Positions 20,037-28,161 of a stretch of 64,000 nt of DNA are shown here, in pieces. The number at the start of each line of letters is the position of its first letter. Positions within the stretch are counted from its first letter, which is position 1. The position numbers and the translations under genes were made by a program. Under the pieces are notes generated by a model. That model did no database searches. It saw nothing but the letters and a program-made list of their open reading frames with translations, and was not told the origin of the DNA. The stretch is from Shewanella algidipiscicola (GTDB taxonomy: Bacteria > Pseudomonadota > Gammaproteobacteria > Enterobacterales > Shewanellaceae): contig NZ_QPQT01000005.1 of assembly GCF_003605125.1 (NCBI RefSeq), positions 62,001 through 126,000 on the forward strand. Direction: 5' to 3'.

Positions 20037-20870
20037 TCAGCGAGCGATGAGTAAGTTTGGCTCATCAGACAACAACTCATCATTCCAACCAAAAGCGTCA
20101 AACAAGGTCAACCACTCTGGTTCTAACTCAGTTTCGACACTCATAGGCTCACCCGTTCTTGGGTGGATGAAGCTTAATCTTTTAGCGATAAGCCATAACC
20201 GATTGATGCCAAAGTGCTCCCTAAAAAAGCGATTCTGCTTACCATCACCATGAGTCGTATCACCCACAATAGGATGACGCAGATGCGCCATGTGTCTGCG
20301 AAGTTGGTGCTTACGCCCAGTATGAGGCGTTAACTGCACCAATGCATAGCGACTGGTAGGGTAACGTCCTGAAGCAAAGGGAATTTCACAATTAAGCAGT
20401 GGCTGGTATGTGGTTTGCGCTTCTTGAGCTGCCTTATTAGGGTCCACATCCTTATCTCCCAACTCATCAAACTCCTGTTTAAGTGGATAATCCAAGGTAT
20501 CACCTTGCAACATATTTCCGCGCACTATGGCTAAATAATGCTTTTCAACCGCTTTTGAAGCAAATTGCTGACATAACATATTGGCCATTTCACTGCTTTT
20601 AGCAAACAAGAGTACACCCGATGTTGGCCTATCTAAGCGGTGCACAGGAAACACATGGCAACCGACTTTGTCACGCGTCATCTGCATGGCAAAAAAACGC
20701 TCTCGGCGAGCAAGGTAACTGCGATGCACTAATAAACCGGCTGGTTTATGGATCACGACCAGATCTTCATCTTCATAGAGAATAACAATCTCTGGGGCTG
20801 ACTCAGCGGTACTACAGGCTTCATCACAGGGCATAGCTTGCGGATCGGCTATTGGGTTATCTTGGTTCAC
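20037..20870 (-). CDS. truC: TruC, tRNA pseudouridine65 synthase
   Basis: A 277-residue RluA-family pseudouridine synthase. The catalytic Asp is in HRLDRPTSGVLLFAKS (around residue 85), and the C-terminal motif GRKHQLRRHMAHLRHPIVGD is intact. Sequence and length follow E. coli TruC (260 residues), which makes pseudouridine 65 in tRNA-Ile and tRNA-Asp. It starts inside the end of yqcC (14-bp overlap), the same gene pair as in E. coli. An N-terminal extension of about 25 residues relative to TruC is not conserved. Confidence 0.92.
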   Translation of the reverse strand: MNQDNPIADPQAMPCDEACSTAESAPEIVILYEDEDLVVIHKPAGLLVHRSYLARRERFFAMQMTRDKVGCHVFPVHRLDRPTSGVLLFAKSSEMANMLCQQFASKAVEKHYLAIVRGNMLQGDTLDYPLKQEFDELGDKDVDPNKAAQEAQTTYQPLLNCEIPFASGRYPTSRYALVQLTPHTGRKHQLRRHMAHLRHPIVGDTTHGDGKQNRFFREHFGINRLWLIAKRLSFIHPRTGEPMSVETELEPEWLTLFDAFGWNDELLSDEPNLLIAR

Positions 20871-21177
20871 TTAAAAACTCATCCAATTGATTAATAAGAT
20901 TAATTAACATTTTCAGCTCGATGCGGTGTTGCCATACATATTCGGCCATCGGTGCTAACGCTATGTTAGTTGGCAAGGGAGCACGCTGGGCCACAAGCAC
21001 ACTCATCTTAGGAATAAAAATAAATTGTAGCCAATGCTCAAACGGCATCGACTCACAGGCAAACGGCGTAGGATCGGCCATGGCCTGCGTTGACGGTGGC
21101 TCATCAGCCCATAACGCCTGTGATTTTAGCTCCTGGGCAATGAGGGCTAATTGCTTTTGGGTAAACTGGTACAACAT
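20857..21177 (-). CDS. yqcC: YqcC family protein (DUF446)
   Basis: A 106-residue helical protein matching the YqcC family: the central block FEHWLQFIFIPKM and following LPTNIALAPMAEY correspond to the E. coli protein. Function is unknown; it is almost always next to truC and overlaps it by 14 bp here, implying coupled translation and perhaps a role in the same tRNA modification. Confidence 0.85.
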   Translation of the reverse strand: MLYQFTQKQLALIAQELKSQALWADEPPSTQAMADPTPFACESMPFEHWLQFIFIPKMSVLVAQRAPLPTNIALAPMAEYVWQHRIELKMLINLINQLDEFLSEPR

Positions 21178-21326
21178 CGTAATTTCCTACCATCATTGAC
21201 TATGAAACTTGTCTCTAGTGACGGATATCTTGGCTATTTTGCGCCAAATTATACCATCTCGGTAGAGTTCTCCCTATAATGACGGCCATTGAAATCTAGT
21301 CCCCACATGTAACGGCATTCTAACTC

Positions 21327-22340
21327 ATGACTGAAATCACCACTCTTACCCAATTTTTAACCACGGCCAACTCGCAATTCGAAGTCTATGATCTAGGCCG
21401 CAGGGTACAACATATCGATAAGTTAACATTTGCCCAAATAGAGCAACTAGAAGCGCCTTACCCTTCACCTATTCAAGGCCATGCTCAGTTTGCGTTGGTA
21501 TTTTGGGACGCTTCAAAACAGTATTACATCTGGTTTTTAAGGCTCCCTTTAGATGAGCGAGGCTTACTCTCTCCAGCCCCGAGAACCCAATTTATTCGTA
21601 TGGTACTTGAGGCGCTGGGCAGCGACCCCACCCAACCCATATCTGAAGAACAACAAGATAGACTGGCTAATCACCCTTTCGCCTTTAAGCCAAGCGCCGA
21701 AAAGCTGGCACTGTTTAATGCCTTGGTTAGAAAGCAGCTCGGCCAAGTAGCTTCTGCGCAGTATGAATTCGCCTATCAATATCTCTCCGGTCAGGTGGAT
21801 AGCCGTCGCTGGCAAGATGTTGGCCTGCAAGGGATTGCCGATATATGTGTTCGCTCCGATGAACTCGATCATCAAGCTCAGATTGAAAACGCTTTGGAGC
21901 ACGGTGCCATTGAGGTACAAATCGCCCTATGTCAGCAATTAGAGCATTTAACCATTTCTGCCGAATTTGCTGAACGCTTATTGGAGAAACTCTATAGCGT
22001 GGAAGCTGAACATAAACTTTACTTTATGCGCGCCCTAGCATCCCAAGCGAAGTATTCTCAAAAAGCTATTCATTACTTTGCCCAGCACGATTGTTTAGAT
22101 AAAGAGACATTAATTACTATTGCAGCGCGTAATTGGATGGCGCTAAAAGACGATCAGACCCGCACTCTTTATCTCGAAGCCCTTGCAAAACAAGATCAAC
22201 ACTTCTTTAACCAAATATTTGCTGATATCGTAGCCATTCCAGCGATTAGAACCGAGCTCTTAATGGAGCTACGTAACCCCAATCGCAGCACTACATTGTC
22301 TGCCGCTATAGGCGGATTATTTAAGGTAACGAAAGCATGA
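21327..22340 (+). CDS. DUF3549 family protein
   Basis: A 337-residue cytoplasmic protein without signal peptide or membrane segments. It resembles the DUF3549 family found in Shewanella, Vibrio and relatives. The N-terminus (LTQFLTTANSQFEVYDLGRRV) and the FALVFWDASKQYYIWFLRLPLDERG segment are the conserved parts; the C-terminal half is helical and repeat-like, consistent with an alpha-solenoid. Its function is not known. It overlaps the next gene by 4 bp (ATGA), so the two form an operon. Confidence 0.8.
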   Translation: MTEITTLTQFLTTANSQFEVYDLGRRVQHIDKLTFAQIEQLEAPYPSPIQGHAQFALVFWDASKQYYIWFLRLPLDERGLLSPAPRTQFIRMVLEALGSDPTQPISEEQQDRLANHPFAFKPSAEKLALFNALVRKQLGQVASAQYEFAYQYLSGQVDSRRWQDVGLQGIADICVRSDELDHQAQIENALEHGAIEVQIALCQQLEHLTISAEFAERLLEKLYSVEAEHKLYFMRALASQAKYSQKAIHYFAQHDCLDKETLITIAARNWMALKDDQTRTLYLEALAKQDQHFFNQIFADIVAIPAIRTELLMELRNPNRSTTLSAAIGGLFKVTKA

Positions 22341-22726
22341 TGACAGACTTTTTATTGATTGCGGCGCTCGTGATCATTGCGGCTTTTTTCTGGCAATTAA
22401 GGCAGATGGCAGAATTAAGCCGTTTGTTTGCCAGTAGCGAATGTAAAAAACAGCGGGTACAGTTTTTGGCTATCGCCATGGAATCGGCCCGTCCCAGCAT
22501 CGGCGGCAACAGTGGCCTTACATGGAAAGCTAAATTCCTATTGGACTTTAGTACTGACGGCCTCAATCAATATCAAGCAACTATCTGGATGCATGGCAAA
22601 AAGATACAAAAAATTCAGTGGCCAATATTCCCAGAACCCGAGTGGCTAGATGCGCCACAAGCCAGTGGCTCTATTGGCGGCGGTTGCGGCAGTCGTGGTG
22701 GCTGTAAACCCAATGGCTGTAAATAA
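22337..22726 (+). CDS. DUF3301 family membrane-anchored protein
   Basis: A 129-residue protein with an N-terminal transmembrane helix (about residues 5-24), a short soluble domain (CKKQRVQFLAIAMES, then WKAKFLLDFSTDGLNQYQATIWMHG) and a glycine/cysteine-rich tail (GGGCGSRGGCKPNGC). It matches DUF3301. The function is unknown; the cysteine tail could bind metal. It is translationally coupled to the DUF3549 gene. Confidence 0.8.
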   Translation: MMTDFLLIAALVIIAAFFWQLRQMAELSRLFASSECKKQRVQFLAIAMESARPSIGGNSGLTWKAKFLLDFSTDGLNQYQATIWMHGKKIQKIQWPIFPEPEWLDAPQASGSIGGGCGSRGGCKPNGCK

Positions 22727-22805
22727 CACTATGCCTGTAAAACAACGCCAAAAGAAAATTAAAACAAAGCTAAACTCAATTTAAGCGATATGTGACAATT
22801 CCTCA

Positions 22806-22838
22806 AAGAAAAAGCGCGGCTCAATAAAGAGTCGCGCC
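22806..22838 (-). terminator. Terminator of Csr-type RNA A
   Basis: On the minus strand GCGCGACTC, a 6-base loop and GAGCCGCGC (one mismatch) are followed by TTTTTCTTT. It is the 3' end of the CsrB-like RNA. Confidence 0.9.
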
Positions 22839-23207
22839 TTCTGTCTTTCGCTAAGCTATCCTGCTATGCCTGTGCTCCCTGCACCATCCATGGGTTCGAA
22901 TTGCTCCTTGCCTCTTCCTTGTATCCCTTTCGTCCGTGTACTTGACGTACTGTCCCTTTACTTGGTCATCCTTTTACCAAGTTTGCTTACTCCTTAAGCA
23001 TGTCCTGTGTCGTCCTTGTGCTTCCTTGCAATACATTCCGTGTTTACTGCCATCCTAGACAGAACGTGTTCATCCATGAGTATTCGGCTTTCCTTAGTCT
23101 GCTGGCACTCATCCTGAGCGCTACATCCTTGCCAGTCCTGTGTACTATCGATCCTGATAGCACTGAATCATCCTGACTCATTGTCCATTAGCCTTCATCC
23201 CTGAACA
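22806..23207 (-). ncRNA. csrB: CsrB-family CsrA-sequestering small RNA (copy A)
   Basis: An RNA of about 400 bases read from the minus strand. I count 24 GGA motifs, many as AGGA or CAGGA in the loops of small hairpins, for example CTATCAGGATCGATAG, GCTTAAGGAGTAAGC and CTTGGTAAAAGGATGACCAAG. This repeated GGA-in-loop design is the hallmark of CsrB/CsrC RNAs, which bind many copies of CsrA and relieve its translational control. A strong terminator closes it. A TACAAT -10 element at 23214-23219 places the 5' end near 23207, and a UvrY box lies about 170 bp further upstream. No reading frame is conserved. The exact 5' end is an estimate. Confidence 0.92.
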
Positions 23208-23377
23208 CGGTTAATTGTAAAACATCGACGATCATTTAATGGGATATGAATAATTCCGTCTGGAGATTTACTATGCTCCGAACAGGTTGCAAGCCAAGCA
23301 AAATATTGTTTAAAAAGGATAAAAGTGATCTAGCGCAGACTTTACTACATTAACAAACACCTTTTATCCTACGTGTT

Positions 23378-23395
23378 TGTGAGAGATAACTTACA
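23378..23395. promoter_or_regulatory. UvrY/GacA box upstream of Csr RNA A
   Basis: TGTGAGAGATAACTTACA matches the 18-bp UvrY/GacA upstream activating sequence (TGTAAG-N6-CTTACA type, with GAG in the left half). It lies about 170 bp before the predicted start of RNA A, the distance typical for Csr/Rsm RNA promoters. It indicates control by the BarA/UvrY two-component system. Confidence 0.85.
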
Positions 23396-23520
23396 AGGTA
23401 ATGAGTAGATACAGGCAGTGGTAAAAAGAGGATAATAAATGCTTGTTAACCACGCAGTGAAACAGCTAACCATGACTATAGTTCAATCGTAAGCTCAACT
23501 GGTTATGCTATTTTACCTAA

Positions 23521-23550
23521 AAAGAAAAAGGCGCACTAAAGAGTGCGCCT
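23521..23550 (-). terminator. Terminator of Csr-type RNA B
   Basis: Perfect 9-bp stem AGGCGCACT/AGTGCGCCT with a 4-base loop, followed on the minus strand by TTTTCTTT. It defines the 3' end of the second CsrB-like RNA. Confidence 0.9.
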
Positions 23551-23840
23551 AATATACTTTTGTTAGCCTTCCTGCTATCAAAAATGCTCCCTGCTTCATC
23601 CTTAATGCTACAGCGTCCTGCTGACTCCAAACCTGTCCTTTAACGTCCTAATTGTCTCTCCTTAGGTCAGTTATTCCATTAACTGAGACACCCATTCCCT
23701 TGAATATTTGTGCGTCCTGCAAGACAATCCTTGTACCAAAAACTTAAGTCGTTATTCCTTGTGGCAACATCCAATGTCACTAGAGTCAATCCTGACTCTT
23801 TCCAATACTTTATTCCAAGTACTTCATCCTGAAGTGTCTT
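23523..23840 (-). ncRNA. csrC: CsrB-family CsrA-sequestering small RNA (copy B)
   Basis: A second, shorter minus-strand RNA (about 320 bases) upstream of copy A with 18 GGA motifs, again often in small hairpins such as GAGTCAGGATTGACTC and ACTTCAGGATGAAGT. The predicted 5' part (ACTTCAGGATGAAG) resembles the 5' end of copy A (GTTCAGGGATGAAGG). A strong terminator ends it and a perfect UvrY box lies about 200 bp upstream. The two RNAs have their own promoters and terminators. Which is called csrB1, csrB2 or csrC is a naming matter. The 5' end is uncertain to some tens of bases. Confidence 0.9.
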
Positions 23841-24038
23841 AAAGTATGACTTAAGTAAAATCCATAAAGTGATAAAAGTATAATCATAACTGTCGAAGAA
23901 TGGACTATGAGCAAAACAATCATAATTCCTAGGCTAAATCCTACCCACAAACTAAAACAGTAAGGTATTGTTTTATAATGAAACAAACTAAATCCCAGTA
24001 ATGAAACACTCAATTTAAAAGTGAATAACGCACATCAT

Positions 24039-24056
24039 TGTGAGAGATCTCTTACA
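24039..24056. promoter_or_regulatory. UvrY/GacA box upstream of Csr RNA B
   Basis: TGTGAGAGATCTCTTACA is a nearly perfect palindrome and an excellent UvrY/GacA site. A partial second copy (ATGAGAGATC) follows 6 bases later. It lies about 200 bp upstream of RNA B. Confidence 0.88.
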
Positions 24057-24201
24057 TATGCATGAGAGATCAGGTGCTATCCGCAATTAACCGCCAAATG
24101 AATTGAACAAGATGTTTCACTCATAGCAACAGCTAAAGCCACTACTCCCGCTGATTTGGCTTAAACCTGAATAACCCTATTACCGACTGCGTAAACATCA
24201 G

Positions 24202-24465
24202 CTAATCAGCCAAAAAACTGTATATTGGGTGAGTAAACGTGGCGGGACGATTATGCTCAAAAACATAGTGCCCTAGCCAAGCTGGAGCATAGCCCACAAT
24301 AGGGAGCAGTAATAACAAGCAAACGTTACCCAATGAGATTGCTAAGGCAATGAATAGTAATACCAAACTACTGCCAACATAGTGCAGTGCACGACACATA
24401 GGATGCTGATGTTGTGATACATAAAACGAGTAAAAATCGCTAAAACGGCGCATAGGTTTATTCAC
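24202..24465 (-). CDS. Mpo1-like (DUF962) membrane protein, C-terminus cut by an in-frame TAG
   Basis: An 87-residue product with the DUF962/Mpo1 hallmarks: RFSDFYSFYVSQHQHP, two hydrophobic segments, and GYAPAWLGHYVFEHNRPATF. In yeast the relative Mpo1 is an ER dioxygenase in sphingoid base breakdown; the bacterial members are uncharacterised. The frame ends at TAG after FLAD, where family members usually continue. Read past it, the same frame runs 19 more codons (LMFTQSVIGLFRFKPNQRE) to a stop at 24142, which looks like the missing family C-terminus with a Trp codon turned into amber. It overlaps the acetyltransferase gene by 8 bp. Confidence 0.72.
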   Translation of the reverse strand: MNKPMRRFSDFYSFYVSQHQHPMCRALHYVGSSLVLLFIALAISLGNVCLLLLLPIVGYAPAWLGHYVFEHNRPATFTHPIYSFLAD

Positions 24466-25108
24466 TTTCTGCGCTGCGATAAAATAATAACTCGCCCTCT
24501 ACATCATCAATGATCAGACTCTCTATGGCTGCAAATCCGAGTTTGGCAAATAGATGAGCATGCTTATCTTCAGTCACAAATACGCCAATACCATCAAGCT
24601 CTGGTTGTTCATCACACCAACTCACCACAGCCTGTATTAGGCGGGCTCCTAAGCCTTTATTTTGCTCTATTGGCGTCAATGCAATAAATTGCAAAATACC
24701 ACAATGAGTACTAGGTAGCAGTTCTAATATTGAGGCTTCTTTGTTCATTAATGCTTGGGTCGAATGCCAACCAGTACTGATCAACATTTTTAATCGCCAA
24801 TGCCAATAACGTGCCTCTCCCAACGGAACTTGCTGGGTTACAATACAAGCTAATCCAATCAACCTTTGGTCATCAAACAGACCAATTAAAGCTTGCTCTT
24901 CTTGCCATAAACTATGAAGTTCTTCACGAATTGCTCCGCGTAATTTTTGTTCATATTGGGCTTTATTACCTTGGTGTAGCGCCGCAATAAAGAAAGCGTC
25001 ATCATGGTAGGCGTTGTACAAAATAGAGGCCGCTATACGCAGATCTTCAGCGGTTAAATATACAGCCTTATAGTCATTATGGGCCGGCTCAGAAGCTTTA
25101 TTGTTCAT
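24458..25108 (-). CDS. GNAT family N-acetyltransferase
   Basis: A 216-residue cytoplasmic protein with the GNAT fold. The acetyl-CoA pyrophosphate loop is QNKGLGARLIQ (about residue 150), preceded by the beta strand ILQFIALTP; the C-terminal ending HAHLFAKLGFAAIES is typical. The middle region (AYHDDAFFIAAL, RYWHWRLKMLIS) resembles GNATs annotated as putative membrane-lipid or small-molecule acetylases, but the substrate is unknown. It is upstream of and overlaps the Mpo1-like gene, so they are co-transcribed. Confidence 0.82.
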   Translation of the reverse strand: MNNKASEPAHNDYKAVYLTAEDLRIAASILYNAYHDDAFFIAALHQGNKAQYEQKLRGAIREELHSLWQEEQALIGLFDDQRLIGLACIVTQQVPLGEARYWHWRLKMLISTGWHSTQALMNKEASILELLPSTHCGILQFIALTPIEQNKGLGARLIQAVVSWCDEQPELDGIGVFVTEDKHAHLFAKLGFAAIESLIIDDVEGELLFYRSAESE

Positions 25109-25324
25109 GACTGAATGTCCACATTTGCGATCAATACACTTAATGTAACAAAATTGTTAATTCACGCAAACCCTAATATTTAATGGCTTCATAGTGATTT
25201 TCCTATAGTGATTAATTAGACCTTTCTCTACACAAAGCGTTGACTACTTGTCCTATGTTAGTAACTTAATCATTTTGATCCATACTCAATAGCAGTGACT
25301 TATTTTGTTTACAAGGGGCAAAAA

Positions 25325-25555
25325 ATGGATATCACCACACCCAATCTCAATAGTTTATTTGCACAGTTAGGGTTACCTAATAGCGATCAGGCGATAGCAG
25401 ACTTTATTGCGCAACACAAAATGACAGACAATACCCATATTGCAAACGCCGACTTTTGGACTCAATCTCAACGCCATTTTATTAAAGAATCTCTCGAAGA
25501 AGATGCGCAGTGGACAGAGGTGATCGATCAATTAGACGCCCAGTTAAGAGCATAA
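25325..25555 (+). CDS. DUF2789 family protein
   Basis: A 76-residue acidic, helical protein starting MDITTPNLNSLFAQLGLP, the typical DUF2789 opening, with the conserved FIAQH and ADFWTQSQRHFIKESLEED blocks. The ATG at 25325 is preceded by AAGGGGC 7 bases upstream; a longer in-frame start at 25295 is unlikely. Function is unknown. It is monocistronic. Confidence 0.82.
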   Translation: MDITTPNLNSLFAQLGLPNSDQAIADFIAQHKMTDNTHIANADFWTQSQRHFIKESLEEDAQWTEVIDQLDAQLRA

Positions 25556-25702
25556 ACTTGCAGATTAAAGAGGAGAAAAAGCTTGGCTCGATATCGCATT
25601 AACGAGCCAAGTCTCTAATCGCCGTCATGGCCTTTATCATTGCACCATATAACATAGCGAGCTCAAGATAATTAATCCTTTAACTGAGCAGCCACGCTTA
25701 GC

Positions 25703-26074
25703 TTAGAGGTTATCATAGGCCGCATTACCCCAACCAATCACTTGGTTATTGGCTAATACAATCGGCGTACATTCTTCTTTAGTCGTGGTGCCATCTTCTT
25801 TGGTGCGCTGGGTACGATAATAAAGTACGGTAACCTCTCGATCTTGTTTAATATACGCCTCACTGAAATCAGCCGTGCCCATGAGAGTGATCACCTGCTC
25901 TCTATCCATCCCAATGGTTAACTTCGACAAATTAGCCCTATTTTTAGCTTGTGTGACTTGCCAACTCTGACCCTTATCCCAGCTGGCGTCTTCGTCACCA
26001 ATATTGATCACACAACCTGACATTCCAATGGTTGATGCTGTCAAAATAATCAAACTCAGTAATTTTGTTTTCAC
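25703..26074 (-). CDS. DUF3192 family lipoprotein
   Basis: About 123 residues. From the GTG at 26074 the protein starts with a lipoprotein signal (KTKLLSLIILTASTIGMSGC; lipidated Cys in the GMSGC lipobox) and continues with the DUF3192 core: NRANLSKLTIGMDREQVITLMGTADF and VLYYRTQRTKEDG, resembling the SmpA/BamE-like fold. The GTG is supported by CAGGGAG 6-9 bases upstream; an ATG further upstream at 26107 would put extra residues in front of the signal peptide. It probably sits in the outer membrane facing the periplasm. Function is unknown. Confidence 0.8.
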   Translation of the reverse strand: MKTKLLSLIILTASTIGMSGCVINIGDEDASWDKGQSWQVTQAKNRANLSKLTIGMDREQVITLMGTADFSEAYIKQDREVTVLYYRTQRTKEDGTTTKEECTPIVLANNQVIGWGNAAYDNL

Positions 26075-26222
26075 TTTAACTCCCTGTTTATCTATTATAA
26101 TCAGCATTGTTTACAGCAAAGTACATGCCATAGAGCTATCCATTTGAATAGTAATGACTTTTATTTATTCGACTATTTAGATGAATACAAAAATTGCTAA
26201 AAAGTAAGGAATTTCACTCATC

Positions 26223-26558
26223 ATGACTCCGATCGAACAAGTCCTTGCAGTGGCGAAAACGATTGTCGATTCTGGCAAGACTCCAAGCCTAGCACTGATA
26301 AAATCTAAGCTGGGAAATTCACTGCCTATGCCGGTGCTCATACAAGGCATACAGCGCTTTAAGGCGTTATCTAAGGAAGAAGTGGCGGCGCTTGATGCAA
26401 GCTATCGCCTGCCCGTCGTGCTAGAGCAGTCCACCAGTGCCGAGACCGCCTTAGCCCAATTGCAGCAACAAGTACATGCCTTAACACAACAGCAACAGGA
26501 GTTAATCAATAGGATCTCCGCCCTCGAAGCCAAATTAACACAGCGAGATCACCATTAA
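26223..26558 (+). CDS. Conserved hypothetical protein with C-terminal coiled coil
   Basis: A 111-residue protein. The N-terminal part (IEQVLAVAKTIVDSGKTPSLALIKSKLG) looks like a small helical, possibly DNA-binding module, somewhat like the KfrA N-terminal domain; the C-terminus (about 75-105) is a Gln-rich heptad pattern consistent with a coiled coil. It overlaps the DUF2310 gene by 1 base, so the two are coupled. I do not recognise a function. Confidence 0.7.
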   Translation: MTPIEQVLAVAKTIVDSGKTPSLALIKSKLGNSLPMPVLIQGIQRFKALSKEEVAALDASYRLPVVLEQSTSAETALAQLQQQVHALTQQQQELINRISALEAKLTQRDHH

Positions 26559-27331
26559 TGCACGTCGTGGAATTAAGATTTGAATGCTTCGATAACACCA
26601 CCATCACCGCGGCAGAACAGGCTATCAATGGGCTTCTCGAAGCTTACCGTGCTAACGGCCAAGTCCTTGGGCGCGAATTTGCCGTGGCATTTAATGACGG
26701 GGAGTTTCGCGTACGTCTGCTGATGCCAGAAAAAAGCAGCCTAGCAAAACGCTATAACAGCCCATGGGTCGAGCACGCCCTAGGCAAGCTGACCGAAGCA
26801 AAACTGTTGCACCCTCGCGAAAAATATATCGGCCAAGATATCAATTCAGAAGTGACCAGTACAGAGACACCGAGTTGGCAGCTAATTTACACCAGTTACG
26901 TGCATATGTGCTCCCCACTTCGCAACGGTGATACCCTGCAACCTATTCCGCTATACCAGATCCCAGCCACCTTTAATGGCGATCATAAGCGGATCATTAA
27001 ATGGCAAACCGAATGGCAAGCCTGTGATGAACTGCAGATGGCTGCGGCCACCAAAGCCGAATTTGCAGCACTTGAAGAGTTAACCTCGAGTGGCAGCGAC
27101 CTGTTTAGACGAGGTTGGGATCTGCGCGGCCGCGTCGAGTACCTAACACACATCCCAACCTACTATTACTTATATCGCGTTGGGGGCGAAAGTTTAGCGT
27201 CTGAGCAACAACGGCCATGCCCGCGCTGTGGCAATCAAGACTGGTTACTCGATGAGCCCTTACTAGATATGTTCCACTTTCGGTGTGATGACTGCCGCAT
27301 TGTCTCTAACATCTCATGGGATCACCTTTAA
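26558..27331 (+). CDS. DUF2310 zinc-ribbon protein
   Basis: A 257-residue protein of the DUF2310 family (described as Zn-ribbon-containing, possibly nucleic-acid-binding). A C-terminal zinc ribbon CPRCGNQDW...FRCDDC (about residues 218-245) supplies four Cys ligands. The N-terminal and middle parts contain the family blocks LRFECFDNTTIT, TSYVHMCSPLRNGD and GWDLRGRVEYLT. It is translated from an ATG overlapping the TAA of the previous gene. Function is not known. Confidence 0.8.
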   Translation: MHVVELRFECFDNTTITAAEQAINGLLEAYRANGQVLGREFAVAFNDGEFRVRLLMPEKSSLAKRYNSPWVEHALGKLTEAKLLHPREKYIGQDINSEVTSTETPSWQLIYTSYVHMCSPLRNGDTLQPIPLYQIPATFNGDHKRIIKWQTEWQACDELQMAAATKAEFAALEELTSSGSDLFRRGWDLRGRVEYLTHIPTYYYLYRVGGESLASEQQRPCPRCGNQDWLLDEPLLDMFHFRCDDCRIVSNISWDHL

Positions 27332-27438
27332 CTATTAAAAAATAGATTGAGTGAACTCCCTCCAACAGGCTCATCAACGGGGCATACATTGATGAGCCAG
27401 ATTGACTTAGTTGTACTGTTAGCCAGCAACGTAAACCT

Positions 27439-28101
27439 TTAGCTTTTACCTCTGAGGTTAGCCCACATGGTTTTAATCCGCTGCCATATACCGGGATGCT
27501 CAAGCTCGGGCAGAGACTCTTCGACATGCTTAACCGGCGGGCATACTCTGGGAGATAACGCGTCGATAAATTCATTTAAACTCTCGGCTAACTGTTGATG
27601 TGGCACCTGTCCAGGGATCTCTAGCCAGACACTGCCATCATTATTATCGACCACCAACATCTGATCGCCTTCATTAAGCACGCCAATAAACCAAGTTGGG
27701 CTCTGCTTAAGTTTTTGCTTCATCATCAAATGGCCAATCAAGTTTTGCTGTAAATATTCAAAATCTTGATGATTCCACACCTGCAGTAGCTCACCCTGCC
27801 CCCAGGCGGAGTCAAACATTAACGGCGCCGCATAGTAAGCCCCATAAAAGGCATTGATGCTGTGATGCAGTCCCAGCTCTAAGGCATGTTCAATATTATT
27901 GAAGCCTGCGGGTGATTGCCGCTCAACAGCCTGCCAGCGCACAGCAACCTCTGGACGCTTCAACACATCGGCTTTATCTTCGCTTAAAATACACTCAGAA
28001 TCCTCCCCTTGTGGGTAATATCTAGGCGGTTCAGCTAGCTTTTCAATATAACTTTGGTGGTAAATTTCAAAAAAATTATCTAAAGCAGGTAAAGAAGACA
28101 C
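27439..28101 (-). CDS. syd: Syd, SecY-interacting protein
   Basis: A 220-residue peripheral cytoplasmic-membrane protein. The sequence matches Syd: [13 protein letters not shown] at the N-terminus, [22 protein letters not shown] in the middle, and [13 protein letters not shown] toward the end. Syd binds SecY and can quality-control the translocon. It is divergent from queF with less than 65 bp between starts, the arrangement conserved in Gammaproteobacteria. Confidence 0.92.
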   Translation of the reverse strand: MSSLPALDNFFEIYHQSYIEKLAEPPRYYPQGEDSECILSEDKADVLKRPEVAVRWQAVERQSPAGFNNIEHALELGLHHSINAFYGAYYAAPLMFDSAWGQGELLQVWNHQDFEYLQQNLIGHLMMKQKLKQSPTWFIGVLNEGDQMLVVDNNDGSVWLEIPGQVPHQQLAESLNEFIDALSPRVCPPVKHVEESLPELEHPGIWQRIKTMWANLRGKS

Positions 28102-28161
28102 TTAGCAGCAGTCCAAAATGTGAGTATAATGTATGGCTATTTTGACATGGAAATCCACTCG

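Noticed and set aside
22860..23210. The repeated TCCT spacing looked at first like a CRISPR or low-complexity repeat
   Set aside because: The units are not equal in length or sequence and have no spacer-repeat layout; on the other strand they are GGA loops of a Csr-type RNA.
23810..24013. A 67-codon minus-strand frame with hydrophobic residues near the Csr RNA B
   Set aside because: It overlaps the RNA B 5' end and its upstream control region, has no clear ribosome binding site or family, and the AT-rich sequence gives hydrophobic codons by chance.
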